Shown one piece after another: positions 34,849-43,426 of a stretch of 64,000 nucleotides of DNA. Position 1 is the first letter of the stretch, and each line of letters begins with the position of its first letter. The DNA is from Bradyrhizobium quebecense (GTDB taxonomy: Bacteria > Pseudomonadota > Alphaproteobacteria > Rhizobiales > Xanthobacteraceae). A model generated the notes under the pieces. It was not told the origin of the DNA. It ran no database searches and saw only the letters and a program-made list of their open reading frames with translations. The stretch lies in contig NZ_CP088022.1 in the NCBI RefSeq assembly GCF_013373795.3, forward strand, positions 124,001-188,000, given 5' to 3'. A program made the position numbers and the translations under genes.

Positions 34849-35071
34849 TGATGGTTAGAAGCAGCCGGAAGATCTCCCAGCCGGCGGCAACCAGCAATGT
34901 GCCAACGATCATCAGACGGCCATACCATGAGACGGTCGGACCGTTCCGAAGATGCCGGCGTCGCTTCGGCTGATCGAGTGTTGGCGTCGGCGCCGAGGTT
35001 GCGACGGCGCGAGCATCGCTATCGCTCGCGTCGTCAAGTCTCTGCTCGTTCCGTTGCCGTGATCGATCCAT
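34835..35071 (-). CDS. Small C-tail-anchored membrane protein (78 aa)
   Basis: 78 residues: polar, charged N-terminal 50 residues and one helix at the C-terminus (YGRLMIVGTLLVAAGWEIFRLLLTIITLD). Ribosome site is poor, but a perfect FixK-type box lies 59 bp before ATG 35071, matching other island genes. Confidence 0.55.
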   Translation of the reverse strand: MDRSRQRNEQRLDDASDSDARAVATSAPTPTLDQPKRRRHLRNGPTVSWYGRLMIVGTLLVAAGWEIFRLLLTIITLD

Positions 35072-35130
35072 TTGTGGTCAAAGCCATGCATCCTGCCAGC
35101 ACAATGATCGCATTCGGGGGAAGAAAGGCC

Positions 35131-35144
35131 TTGATGCGGATCAA
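35131..35144. promoter_or_regulatory. FixK/FNR box 13
   Basis: TTGA-TGCGGA-TCAA; 59 bp before the 78-aa gene. Confidence 0.7.
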
Positions 35145-35184
35145 CTCCGGTCACGCGGTCCCGCTAATGTGTGGCGTCTGCGGG

Positions 35185-37794
35185 TCATCCATTCACTGCG
35201 GCATCGCTAGCAGGATGCTGTGGCCGTAGCGCATCGCGATTTCGCTCACGTGCAGCGACTGGGAGAGCAAGATGCTTTCCGGCCTCGGCCATGGCGAGGT
35301 AGCTGATCGTTATCAAAGTTATCGCACCTAGCAGCATAGGCGGCAGGCCGGCGAAACCGAACAAGGAACCAGCCGGTCCCAGCGCCAGGAAAATGCCTGA
35401 AGCAAGCGCGCCCAGCGAGCCCAACGCCAGGATGCGATGCGGTCGGCTGGCGCGCCATGGCGGCCGCCGCGTGCGGATCAGAAAAATCACGAGGATCTGG
35501 GTAGCAATGGATTCCAGGAACCAGCCGGTTTGGAATGCGGCCGCATCGGTGTGGAAGACCTTCAGGAGAATGGTGAAAGTCGCAACGTCGAACAGCGATG
35601 AAATCGAGCCCATGACGAAGGTGAACCGCACGATATCCGCCATATTCCATGATTGGGGTCTCTCGGCATCCTCCTCGTCGATTTCATCGAATGGAATGCC
35701 GATCTCGGAGAGATCGTAGAGCAGGTTGTTCAGGAGGATCTGCAGCGGCAACAGCGGCAGGAACGGCAGGGCAATGGATGCCAGTGCCATCGATAGCATG
35801 TTGCCGAAATTCGAGCTGGTTCCCATGCGGACATATTTGGAGATGTTTGCGAACGTTCGCCGTCCCTCGATCACGCCCGCACCCAGCACCGAGAGGTCAG
35901 GGGCCAGCAGGATCATGTCCGCGGCGGCGCGTGCCACTTCAGTCGCGCCGGCGACGGAAATTCCGACATGGGCGGCGTGAATCGCCGGAGCGTCGTTGAC
36001 GCCGTCGCCCATGAAGCCGACGACGTGACCGCGTTGACGCAAGGCCCGGATAATCCGTCTCTTCTGCTCGGGATCGATCCTGGCAAACAGGTCGACATCC
36101 TCGATCTGCGCGGCGAGCGCCTGATCGCTCAAATCGGCAATCTCGCCGCCGGTCAGGATGCGACCGGAGGGGAGACCGACGGCATCCGCGACATGCGCGA
36201 CCACCGCAGCGTGGTCTCCGGAGAGCACCTTGATGCCGACGCCGCGTGCCTTCAGATCCCGGACCGAGTCGGCCGCATCGCGCTTGGGAGGGTCCGCGAA
36301 AGCGCAGAAACCGACCACCGTTAGGACAGATTCATCCTCGGTCGTGACATTGACCCGGTCCGGCGCCATGTTTCGGATAGCGACGCCGAGCAGCCGAAAG
36401 CCCTGCCGGGCATGGTCATCCTCCAGACGAACGAGCTGAGCACGGTGGCTATCATCCAGCGGTCGGGCCAAGCCATCGACCTCGACCGCGACCGCGCGGG
36501 CCATGATCGCTTCCGGCGCGCCCTTGACGATCAGAAATCGGTCGTTGTCTCGCGCCGCAAGGACCGAGAGGCAGCGCCGCTCGTAGTCAAAGGGAATCTC
36601 GGCGAGCCGGGTCCAGGCGCTGCTTCCCGGCGGGCTGTCTGCGGCAAGTAACGCCTCATCGAGCGGGCTGTGGATGCCGGTTTGGAAAGCGCTGTTCAAT
36701 CGGGCCAGCTCGAGCACCCGATTGCTGGGGCGTCCCGCAGGATCGAGATGTGCCGCGAGCGTGATCTTGGCTTCCGTCAGCGTACCGGTCTTGTCGACGC
36801 AGAGCGTGTCCATCGCACCGAGATCGTGGATTGCGGACAGCCTCTTGACGATCACCTGGCGCTTCGCCATCCGCTGCGCTCCGCGCGCCAATGTCACCGT
36901 CATCACCATCGGCAAGAGCTCGGGTGTCAGGCCGACAGCCAGCGCGACGGCAAAAAGGAACGATTCCATGGCTGGCCGATGTGCCATGAGATGGGCGAGT
37001 AGCACGAACAGCGTCAAAAAAAGCGTCAGCTTGAGAATGAGTAGGCCAAGCTTCTGGACGCCTTGCTCGAGGGCGCTTGGGGGATCGTTCGCTAGCAGGT
37101 CGGCGCTGATCATGCCGAAGCGCGTACGACGCCCGGTCTCGACGACAAGCATGACCCCGCTGCCGCCGACGACGCTGGTGCCGGCGAACAGGGCATTGCT
37201 CGCTTCCGCGGGCAGACTGGTGGCGCATGGCTCGGTCGTCTTGGCGGCCGGAAACGGTTCCCCGGTCATGAGGGCCTCGTTTAGCTGAAAATCGCGGGCC
37301 GTTAGCGCGACCCCGTCGGCCGGCACGAGGTCGCCGATCCGCAGCTCCACGACGTCTCCAGGCACGAGCTCGCTCACCGGCAGCGCGACGATTGCGCCAT
37401 CGCGAATGACATCTGCCTGAATCGCGACCGAGCGCCGCAAGGCATCGGCGGCGAGTTCCGCGCGATGTTCCTGCAGGATGTCCAGCGTCAGCGACAGGCC
37501 TACCACAAGCGTAATGATCACAAAGCTCGCGAGGTCGCCGCTGAACCCCGACACCGCCGCCGCCGCGATCAGGATGGCGATCAGCGGGTTGACCAGACGA
37601 TGTACGATCTTCTGCAGGATCGATCGCGTTTGCGATGGCTCTGCGAGGTTCGGGCCGAACCGGGCGAGCCGCTTCTCGGCCTCCCGTTGGCGCAAACCGC
37701 ACCGTTGAGTGTCGAGACTACGCAAGAGCGAACTGGTTGGCTCGCGCCAGAACGCTTCAATGGCTGGGCCATACGCAGACGGCTTGGGCGGCAT
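35185..37794 (-). CDS. mgtA: P-type ATPase of the magnesium-translocating (MgtA/MgtB) type
   Basis: 869 residues, type IIIB P-ATPase. Cation N-terminal domain (GLRQREAEKRLARFGPNLA), actuator motif with TGEP, membrane motif GLTPELLPMVMTVTLARGA, phosphorylation site DKTGTLTEAK, ATP-binding KGAPEAIM, hinge MGDGVNDAPAIHAAHVGISV, and about ten helices. The DEIDEEDAERPQSW C-terminal region is typical of MgtA. It would import Mg2+. A box 62 bp upstream places it under FixK-type rather than PhoP control. Confidence 0.88.
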   Translation of the reverse strand: MPPKPSAYGPAIEAFWREPTSSLLRSLDTQRCGLRQREAEKRLARFGPNLAEPSQTRSILQKIVHRLVNPLIAILIAAAAVSGFSGDLASFVIITLVVGLSLTLDILQEHRAELAADALRRSVAIQADVIRDGAIVALPVSELVPGDVVELRIGDLVPADGVALTARDFQLNEALMTGEPFPAAKTTEPCATSLPAEASNALFAGTSVVGGSGVMLVVETGRRTRFGMISADLLANDPPSALEQGVQKLGLLILKLTLFLTLFVLLAHLMAHRPAMESFLFAVALAVGLTPELLPMVMTVTLARGAQRMAKRQVIVKRLSAIHDLGAMDTLCVDKTGTLTEAKITLAAHLDPAGRPSNRVLELARLNSAFQTGIHSPLDEALLAADSPPGSSAWTRLAEIPFDYERRCLSVLAARDNDRFLIVKGAPEAIMARAVAVEVDGLARPLDDSHRAQLVRLEDDHARQGFRLLGVAIRNMAPDRVNVTTEDESVLTVVGFCAFADPPKRDAADSVRDLKARGVGIKVLSGDHAAVVAHVADAVGLPSGRILTGGEIADLSDQALAAQIEDVDLFARIDPEQKRRIIRALRQRGHVVGFMGDGVNDAPAIHAAHVGISVAGATEVARAAADMILLAPDLSVLGAGVIEGRRTFANISKYVRMGTSSNFGNMLSMALASIALPFLPLLPLQILLNNLLYDLSEIGIPFDEIDEEDAERPQSWNMADIVRFTFVMGSISSLFDVATFTILLKVFHTDAAAFQTGWFLESIATQILVIFLIRTRRPPWRASRPHRILALGSLGALASGIFLALGPAGSLFGFAGLPPMLLGAITLITISYLAMAEAGKHLALPVAARERNRDALRPQHPASDAAVNG

Positions 37795-37856
37795 GAGAGT
37801 CTCGCGCTGCTGGAAGGATTGGCAACGAAACCTAGTGCGGCCGCTTCGGTCCGGGG

Positions 37857-37870
37857 TTGACGTGGCTCAA
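37857..37870. promoter_or_regulatory. FixK/FNR box 14
   Basis: TTGA-CGTGGC-TCAA; 62 bp before the P-type ATPase start. Confidence 0.78.
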
Positions 37871-38099
37871 GCCGCCCCGGCTAAGACCCATTGCCAGCAA
37901 TCCACTGGTTAGGCATTGAAACTCCCGATTCCATGGAGGCGAAGCCGAGGTCTGACGGCGCCGCTCGCGGCTTGACGATCCCGGAGCGGCTTGTTGTTGC
38001 TGGCCTGTTTCCGACCGCAATGGCTTGAGCTGTTTGGGAGGGCGGTCTCGGTAGGGTGGATTTGCTGACGCTTGGCCGACAGCGAATTTGATAGGGAAC

Positions 38100-38134
38100 A
38101 CCGTAGTTCCACGGTATATACAATAACGTACGTT
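38100..38134. promoter_or_regulatory. Two inverted repeats upstream of a small gene
   Basis: ACCGT-AGTTCC-ACGGT (38100-38115) and the palindrome AACGTACGTT (38125-38134) lie close together 60-95 bp before ATG 38195. Candidate operators. The surrounding gap 37871-38194 shows no supportable gene and no FixK box. Confidence 0.3.
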
Positions 38135-38194
38135 GTTATGCCCGCGTCAGTTCGACAAAATCGTTTCTTGGCTCCTATGTAAGGGGAATGAGCC

Positions 38195-38359
38195 ATGGCT
38201 GATTTCATTTTCAGGGCGAACATCGCGCACTACAAGGAGCTGCTGGCCACAGAGACTGACGCACGGAAGATCGAAATGCTTCATAAGCTGCTGGCAGAGG
38301 AAGAAGCCAAGCTAGCCGAGTGGCGCAAGCAACACCCAAGCCCAAAGGCCGCAGAGTAA
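38195..38359 (+). CDS. Small helical protein (54 aa)
   Basis: 54 residues: MADFIFRANIAHYKELLATE, then TDARKIEMLHKLLAEEEAKLAEWRKQH. Charged, coiled-coil-like helix, no membrane segment. AAGGGGA lies 10 bp upstream. Proteins of this shape recur in Bradyrhizobium; function unknown. Confidence 0.7.
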   Translation: MADFIFRANIAHYKELLATETDARKIEMLHKLLAEEEAKLAEWRKQHPSPKAAE

Positions 38360-38562
38360 GGTCCGTGTCACGATCATGGGCGCGGCACGACCGAAGATCG
38401 TAATCCGGATTGATGCAGATCAAGTCCGACGCCTCAGCAATCCGCTTTGCTTGGGCCGTGCAGATCCCCCAACTGCGCACAGCAGTCCACTGAAGCTGTC
38501 GACTGGCGCAAGCTGGCAGCTTCTTTGGGGGGCGCTGTTCGATCGGAGACCTGTAGATCCTG

Positions 38563-38775
38563 ATGAGAACTTACTATTTCGACACGAAGGATGGTGTCCC
38601 GGTCCGGGATCGCATCGGACTTGAATTCGCGAACGCCGCTGCCGCGATCACGCACGGCAAGCAAATGGCGGGCAGGATTCGCCGCGAGAATCCCTCTGGC
38701 GACGTCGATCGTCACGTGGTGGTCATCGACGAGTCGGGCGAGGAAATTCACCGGGAGGCGATCTATCCTGCCTGA
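38563..38775 (+). CDS. DUF6894-like small protein
   Basis: 70 residues: MRTYYFDTKDGVPVRDRIGLEFANAAAAITHGKQMAGRIRRENPSGDVDRHVVVIDESGEEIHREAIYPA. The YYFD..DG......G.E...A..A..E/H... pattern and V.V.DE.G..V... end are the mark of this family of small rhizobial proteins. Function unknown. Confidence 0.75.
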   Translation: MRTYYFDTKDGVPVRDRIGLEFANAAAAITHGKQMAGRIRRENPSGDVDRHVVVIDESGEEIHREAIYPA

Positions 38776-38843
38776 AGACTGAGCCGGCGCCTAAACTGGG
38801 ACGCCCAAGCGCCATTGGCACGATCGTCGGGCCTCTCGCAAGC

Positions 38844-39617
38844 CTACAAGGGCTGATCGTCTTCGGTCGAAGGCTCTTCCTCCAACGAGACAAAGTCGCC
38901 ACCGCCATAGTCCTCCTCCGGCGGCGGGTAGGTGATCTTCACCAATTGGTCGTCAACCCGCTTCACGCCCGCAACGTTCTCCACCGCAACGGTCGTGGCC
39001 TTGCGCGCATTGTCGTTCCGGATGTTGCCGCGTAAGCTGACGACGCCGTCACGCACACTCACGTTCAGCGCAGCGGGTCGCCAGGGCGCATGCGCCAGTG
39101 CCGCAATGACGGATGCGCAAATCTGGTCATCGTTGCCGGAAGAGGAGGATAGGTCGAGGCGAAGGTTTGCGATGGCGGTCATGAAATCCGTACGTGTGAC
39201 CATCCCGACCAGCTTTTCATCGCGCATGACCGGAAATCGCGTGAAGCCGTGCGATTCCATGAGTTGAACGACCTGCTCGAGCGGGGTGTCCTCCTCGATA
39301 GTGATCGGGTTGGGCGACATGATCTGATTGACCTTACGGCCGTACTGACGGGTGAAGTCGAGTGCGACCTGGCTCGTGCCTGCGAGCATCGCAAGCCAGC
39401 GGCCGCGGCGCTTCTCCGTTCCCACTTCCACGCGGCGGATGAAATCGCCGTCCGACAGGATTCCGACAAGCGCTCCATCCCGATCGACGACAGGAAGGCC
39501 ACTGATGTGATGGGATAGCATCGTCTTGATGGCATCGATCACCGATGCATCGGCATCGATTGTGATGACGTTCCGTGACATGATTTCCCGTACGCGCACG
39601 CGTAGATCCTCCGACAT
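38844..39617 (-). CDS. CBS-pair plus BON domain protein D
   Basis: 257 residues: CBS1 (VREIMSRNVITIDADASVIDAIKTMLSHHISGLPVVD), linker with KRRGRWLAMLAGTSQVALDFTRQYGRKVNQIMS, CBS2 (LMESHGFTRFPVM), BON (LNVSVRDGVVSLRGNIRNDNARKATTVAVENVAGVKRVDDQL), and an acidic tail (PPPEEDYGGGDFVSLEEEPSTEDDQPL) not seen in its paralogues. Start ATG 39617; a longer frame would run into the FixK box. Confidence 0.88.
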   Translation of the reverse strand: MSEDLRVRVREIMSRNVITIDADASVIDAIKTMLSHHISGLPVVDRDGALVGILSDGDFIRRVEVGTEKRRGRWLAMLAGTSQVALDFTRQYGRKVNQIMSPNPITIEEDTPLEQVVQLMESHGFTRFPVMRDEKLVGMVTRTDFMTAIANLRLDLSSSSGNDDQICASVIAALAHAPWRPAALNVSVRDGVVSLRGNIRNDNARKATTVAVENVAGVKRVDDQLVKITYPPPEEDYGGGDFVSLEEEPSTEDDQPL

Positions 39618-39660
39618 GAGCTGATACGACTCAACTAGCTCCTGGAAGGAACAACGTGTG

Positions 39661-39674
39661 TTGATCCTTATCAA
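39661..39674. promoter_or_regulatory. FixK/FNR box 15 (divergent promoter)
   Basis: TTGA-TCCTTA-TCAA; 43 bp from the CBS-BON gene on the left and 71 bp from the OpgC gene on the right. Confidence 0.8.
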
Positions 39675-39745
39675 CCGGACGGTCGTGTAATTGCGCTGAT
39701 ATGCTCAACCGAGTTGGGCAAGCCGCCGACAGTTGGTAACGGTCC

Positions 39746-40939
39746 ATGCTTTCTGATTGTTCGACCGGCCGCCTGAACGGCCGGAATGTTCACCGGAACC
39801 CCGCATTCCTGACGGTTCATCCGGGGAAAGACGACAGCGTGCCCTTGGACCGCGATCTCCGGCTCGACGTGTGTCGAGGTCTTGCTCTCTGGTGCATCTT
39901 TCTCGATCACATTCCCAATAATGTCTTCAGCTGGTTGACGCTGCGCCACTATGGCTTCAGCGATGCGACCGAAGTCTTCATGTTCGTGTCCGGCGTGACC
40001 TGTGCGCTGAGCTACAGCGATGTCCGCCGTCGTGATGGGTGGGCTTCAGTCTTCGCGCATACGCTGCTGCGAAGCTGGGAGATCTACGCGGCCTTCCTCA
40101 TCCTGACCGTAACGCTTGCCGTGGTCGTGTATGGCTCGGGTAGCGACCAAATGGCGGACCAAGCCAACGTGAAGATCCTGCTGCAAAAGCCGGGTGCAGC
40201 GCTGGCCCATGCCGCCATCCTGATGTATCGCCCCGTGAATACGGATGTGCTGCCGACCTTCGTGCTGTTTCACCTATCGTTTGCACCTGTTCTCTGGGGA
40301 ATATTGAAGTTTCCGAATGCGTCCCTGCTGATCTCCGCCTTCATCTATGCGCTGGTCCAATCGTACGACTGGAACTTGCCGGAGTGGCCGGTCAATCAGT
40401 GGTACTTCAACCCGCTTGCCTGGCAGTTCCCCGTCGTTCTTGGGGCGTGGTGGGCGATTCGGGGCTACCGGATGTTCGGGCGGGAAATCGTGTCGTGGCC
40501 CGTCGTTGTAACTGCGATAGCGTACCTCGGCCTTAGCCTCGTGATCACATTGAGCTGGGAGATCGAGCCATTGGCGGCCGCGATCCCGAGCTACATTGCG
40601 CGGGTGATCTATCCGATCGACAAGACGGATCTGGACCCGCTGCGGCTCCTGCATTTCCTGGCGATCGCGGTCGTCGTGGCGAGGTACGTGCCGCCGAATT
40701 GGCAGAGATTTGGCAGGGGCGGCCTGAAGGGCGCAATTCGTTGCGGCGAGCGTTCGCTCGAAACCTATTGTGCGGCCGTCGTGCTATCCCTGCTGGCGGG
40801 TTGGTATCTCACCGAAGTGTCCAACGGCATCGCGTCGCAGTTCGTGGTGAGCGCTGCAGGGATCGCGGTGCTCGTTCTGCTTGCGACATGCATGACCTGG
40901 ATCAGCAAACGGAGCAGGCAACATCCAAAGCTGCTCTAA
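39746..40939 (+). CDS. opgC: OpgC-family membrane protein, second paralogue
   Basis: 397 residues, about ten helices. Same signature as the protein at 10698: DLRLDVCRGLALWCIFLDHIPNNVFSWLTLRHYGFSDATEVFMFVSGVTCALSY and MYRPVNTDVLPTFVLFHLSFAPVLW. It would decorate periplasmic glucans, here under FixK-type control. ATG 39746 lacks a good ribosome site; GTG 39839 with GGGGAAAG upstream is an alternative start that keeps the whole domain. Confidence 0.85.
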   Translation: MLSDCSTGRLNGRNVHRNPAFLTVHPGKDDSVPLDRDLRLDVCRGLALWCIFLDHIPNNVFSWLTLRHYGFSDATEVFMFVSGVTCALSYSDVRRRDGWASVFAHTLLRSWEIYAAFLILTVTLAVVVYGSGSDQMADQANVKILLQKPGAALAHAAILMYRPVNTDVLPTFVLFHLSFAPVLWGILKFPNASLLISAFIYALVQSYDWNLPEWPVNQWYFNPLAWQFPVVLGAWWAIRGYRMFGREIVSWPVVVTAIAYLGLSLVITLSWEIEPLAAAIPSYIARVIYPIDKTDLDPLRLLHFLAIAVVVARYVPPNWQRFGRGGLKGAIRCGERSLETYCAAVVLSLLAGWYLTEVSNGIASQFVVSAAGIAVLVLLATCMTWISKRSRQHPKLL

Positions 40940-40968
40940 AAGGGGTGCACCCCCGCCATGGTCGCAAC

Positions 40969-42321
40969 CTAGACCGCTCGGCTATGCCGGGCCGTGGCGC
41001 GACCAAGGTGAGCGTCGAACGCCGAGGCGACGCTTCGGGCCAGGAATTCCGCGTCATCGTTGATCGAGAGGCGATCACCCATCATCGTCACGGCACCGTC
41101 CGCGATCAGCCTGTCGAGCCGGGAACGATCGACGACGGCCGAACTAGGATCCCAGCGGTGTCGGCGGCACATTCCCGGCAGGTCCACGGCCATGTCGCAC
41201 ATGATGCGCTCGATGATGTCGGCACGGAAACGGTCCTCTGCGGTCAGCATGTAGCCCTTGACGGTGGCAAGCCGGTCCTCGGCGATACGCGCAAGGTAGT
41301 CGCGTGTCGCGACTGCATTCTGCACGAAGCCCTGCGGCATGCGGCCGATTGCGCTGGCGCCCAGACCAATCAGGGTCTCGGCAGAATCGTCCGTATAGCC
41401 TTGGAAGTTACGCCGCAGCCGGCCCTCGCGCTTTGCCATGGCCAGATTGTCGCCAGGGAGCGCGAAATGGTCGAGGCCGATGCGGATGTATCCGGCATCG
41501 GTCAGCGCCTGCGCGATTGCTTCGGACTGACGATGCCGCTCGAGACTATCCGGCAGCGACGCTTCGTCGATCATGCGCTGGTGCTTCTTGAAGGAGGGAA
41601 TATGGGCATATCCGAACACGGAAAATCGGTCGGGCCGCAGCGCGACGCATTTGCCGACAGTATCCAGGCAGGACGCGACAGTCTGAGAGGGCAGGCCGTA
41701 GAGCAGGTCGAAGTTGATGCGACCGACGCCAGCACGGCGCAGCCGCTCGACCACTTCCGCGGTCTGCTCAAGGCTCTGCGAACGATTAATGGCGTGCTGA
41801 ACGACAGGATCGAAGCTCTGGACGCCAAGGCTCGCACGGTTGACGCCGCTGTAGCCCAATGCCTCCGCCATCGGCTCGGTCAGGGTGCGGGGATCGATCT
41901 CGACGGCGATCTCGGCATCGGGCTGCACGAAGAACGAGTAACGTAGCGCGCTGACGAGATCGGCGAAGGTTTCGGGCGTCATGATCGTCGGGGTGCCGCC
42001 TCCGAAATGGATGTGGGAGACGGGTAATCGCTGACCGACCGCTTCCGCAACGAGGTGCGCTTCGGTGCGAAGGCCGGCGGCGTAAATGGCGACCGGTTCG
42101 TCGCGCTGGGAGATGGAGGTGTGGCACCCGCAGTACCAGCACATCGACCGGCAAAACGGCACATGCAGGTAGATCGACGCCGGCCGGCGAGTTGGAACCG
42201 ACCTGAGCCATGTCCGGTAGTCAGCCTCGCCGACCTCCGCAGAAAAATGCGGAGCCGTGGGATAGCTGGTGTAGCGTGGCAGCCTGTCCTGCCCATAGGT
42301 GATCGCCAGGTTCGACCGCAT
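40969..42321 (-). CDS. hemN: Oxygen-independent coproporphyrinogen III dehydrogenase HemN
   Basis: 450 residues. Radical-SAM motif with the HemN extra cysteine: YLHVPFCRSMCWYCGCHTS (Cys 57, 61, 64, 66). Further marks: HIHFGGGTPTIM, RASLGVQSFDPVVQHAINR, INFDLLYGLPSQT and the C-terminal HemN domain (GLGASAIGRMPQGFVQN). It makes protoporphyrinogen IX precursors without O2. It follows fixK by 53 bp on the same strand and has no box of its own, so it is probably in the fixK operon. FixK control of hemN is established in Bradyrhizobium. Confidence 0.95.
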   Translation of the reverse strand: MRSNLAITYGQDRLPRYTSYPTAPHFSAEVGEADYRTWLRSVPTRRPASIYLHVPFCRSMCWYCGCHTSISQRDEPVAIYAAGLRTEAHLVAEAVGQRLPVSHIHFGGGTPTIMTPETFADLVSALRYSFFVQPDAEIAVEIDPRTLTEPMAEALGYSGVNRASLGVQSFDPVVQHAINRSQSLEQTAEVVERLRRAGVGRINFDLLYGLPSQTVASCLDTVGKCVALRPDRFSVFGYAHIPSFKKHQRMIDEASLPDSLERHRQSEAIAQALTDAGYIRIGLDHFALPGDNLAMAKREGRLRRNFQGYTDDSAETLIGLGASAIGRMPQGFVQNAVATRDYLARIAEDRLATVKGYMLTAEDRFRADIIERIMCDMAVDLPGMCRRHRWDPSSAVVDRSRLDRLIADGAVTMMGDRLSINDDAEFLARSVASAFDAHLGRATARHSRAV

Positions 42322-42374
42322 TCGATTCCTTGCCTCTCACTCGCCGCCGGCTCTCGGAGCCTGGCGCGCCCTTC

Positions 42375-43052
42375 TCACGCCGCCATGATCCGGTTCGACA
42401 TCGCACGGTTGCGCAGTTCCACCCGGCGCGAGGTCGGAAGCGAGATCACGCCGTTCTGCTCAAGCTGGGTAAAGGTGCGTGACACCGTTTCGATCGTCAG
42501 TCCGAGATAGTCCGCGATATCCTGGCGCGACATCGGAAGCTCGATGGCGGCATTCTTGAAGGCGCGGCGCGCCATGTCATGAAGGAAGCCGACGACACGA
42601 TCTTCGGCGCTGCAGATCAGGAGCATCAGATGCTCCTGGAAACGGCGCAGCTCCTGGGCCGTAGCATCCCACAGCTGCCGTGCCAGATCCTTTTCGTGGC
42701 CGGCACGGACCATGAGCGCGGCGCGCTTGACCACGATGACCCGGGCCTCGGAGACGGCCTCAGCCGAGGAGATATGTGTCTCGCCGGCCTCGAAACCGAA
42801 GATATCGCCGGGGAGATAAAAAGCACCGATCTGGCGACGCCCGTCTTCCAGAATCCTGTAAGTTCGGACGGCGCCGGAGACGACCTGGTAGAGGTATTCC
42901 GAGGCCTCATCCTCACCGTAAATCTCGCTGTTGCGTGCGAACCGCATCGGCGTCCCAATCATGCCGAAGGGCCCTTCAACACGCGCCTGTCGGTTGAGGA
43001 TGCTGGTCGGGTGACGGCTGTTCTCGAGAGAAATGGCGTTCTGGGTCTGCAT
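42375..43052 (-). CDS. fixK: Crp/Fnr-family regulator of the FixK type
   Basis: 225 residues: cyclic-nucleotide-like beta-roll (35-120), dimer helix (125-160), HTH (174-200; SRQDIADYLGLTIETVSRTFTQLEQNG). Recognition helix has Glu188, Ser191 and Arg192, the E-x-x-S-R set that reads TTGA. The N-terminal cysteine cluster of FNR is absent; the only Cys is at 147, so it does not sense O2 by an Fe-S cluster. ATG 43052 starts MQTQNAISLEN. It is the best candidate to bind the boxes in this island. A FixJ-like motif lies upstream. Confidence 0.85.
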   Translation of the reverse strand: MQTQNAISLENSRHPTSILNRQARVEGPFGMIGTPMRFARNSEIYGEDEASEYLYQVVSGAVRTYRILEDGRRQIGAFYLPGDIFGFEAGETHISSAEAVSEARVIVVKRAALMVRAGHEKDLARQLWDATAQELRRFQEHLMLLICSAEDRVVGFLHDMARRAFKNAAIELPMSRQDIADYLGLTIETVSRTFTQLEQNGVISLPTSRRVELRNRAMSNRIMAA

Positions 43053-43119
43053 GGCGACGCTCCATGGATGGGAAGATCGATGGAGCCAGGTTGATCGCAT
43101 CTGACGGATTGGGAAATTT

Positions 43120-43162
43120 GGATATTTCCCCTAAGTAGAAGCCACTTACGTATTTGTACGTA
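43120..43162. promoter_or_regulatory. fixK upstream elements: FixJ-like motif and palindrome
   Basis: GGATATTTCCCCTAAGTA (43120-43137) resembles the TAAGTA/ATTTCCC elements of FixJ-activated promoters. Next to it is the perfect inverted repeat TACGTA-TTTG-TACGTA (43147-43162). They lie 68-110 bp before fixK. A second copy of the first motif occurs at 49985. FixLJ control is inferred from known rhizobial circuits. Confidence 0.4.
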
Positions 43163-43242
43163 GGTCCAGGGGGGTACAGAGGAATAGACGGTGGCCGCAC
43201 GCCGAGACGTCAGTGTCTCGGCGCGCGGGGCGAAAAGCGAGG

Positions 43243-43407
43243 CTAGGTCCCGTTCTTGTCGGGATAGGCAGCGCGTGTGGTGGCTCGATTCCCGTCCTGT
43301 TCCTCACGCCAGCGCGTCGTGCTGCGATCGGTCAGGACGAGCGCGAGCGCAAAGATCGAGAAGATGAGACAGACGGCTGTGACGACAAGCAGCGTACTCA
43401 TTGCCAT
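43243..43407 (-). CDS. 54-aa single-span membrane protein
   Basis: 54 residues: MAMSTLLVVTAVCLIFSIFALALVL helix, then DRSTTRWREEQDGNRATTRAAYPDKNGT. GAGGAG lies 6 bp before ATG 43407. It follows the CBS-BON gene by 19 bp in one operon. Confidence 0.65.
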   Translation of the reverse strand: MAMSTLLVVTAVCLIFSIFALALVLTDRSTTRWREEQDGNRATTRAAYPDKNGT

Positions 43408-43426
43408 GTTGATCTCCTCGATCGGA

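Noticed and set aside
37909..38223. 104-codon minus-strand frame suggestive of a transposase remnant
   Set aside because: No transposase motif visible, and it crosses the start of a better-supported gene.
43091..43104. TTGATCGCATCTGA upstream of fixK as an autoregulatory box
   Set aside because: Right half is CTGA instead of TCAA and lies only 38 bp before the start.
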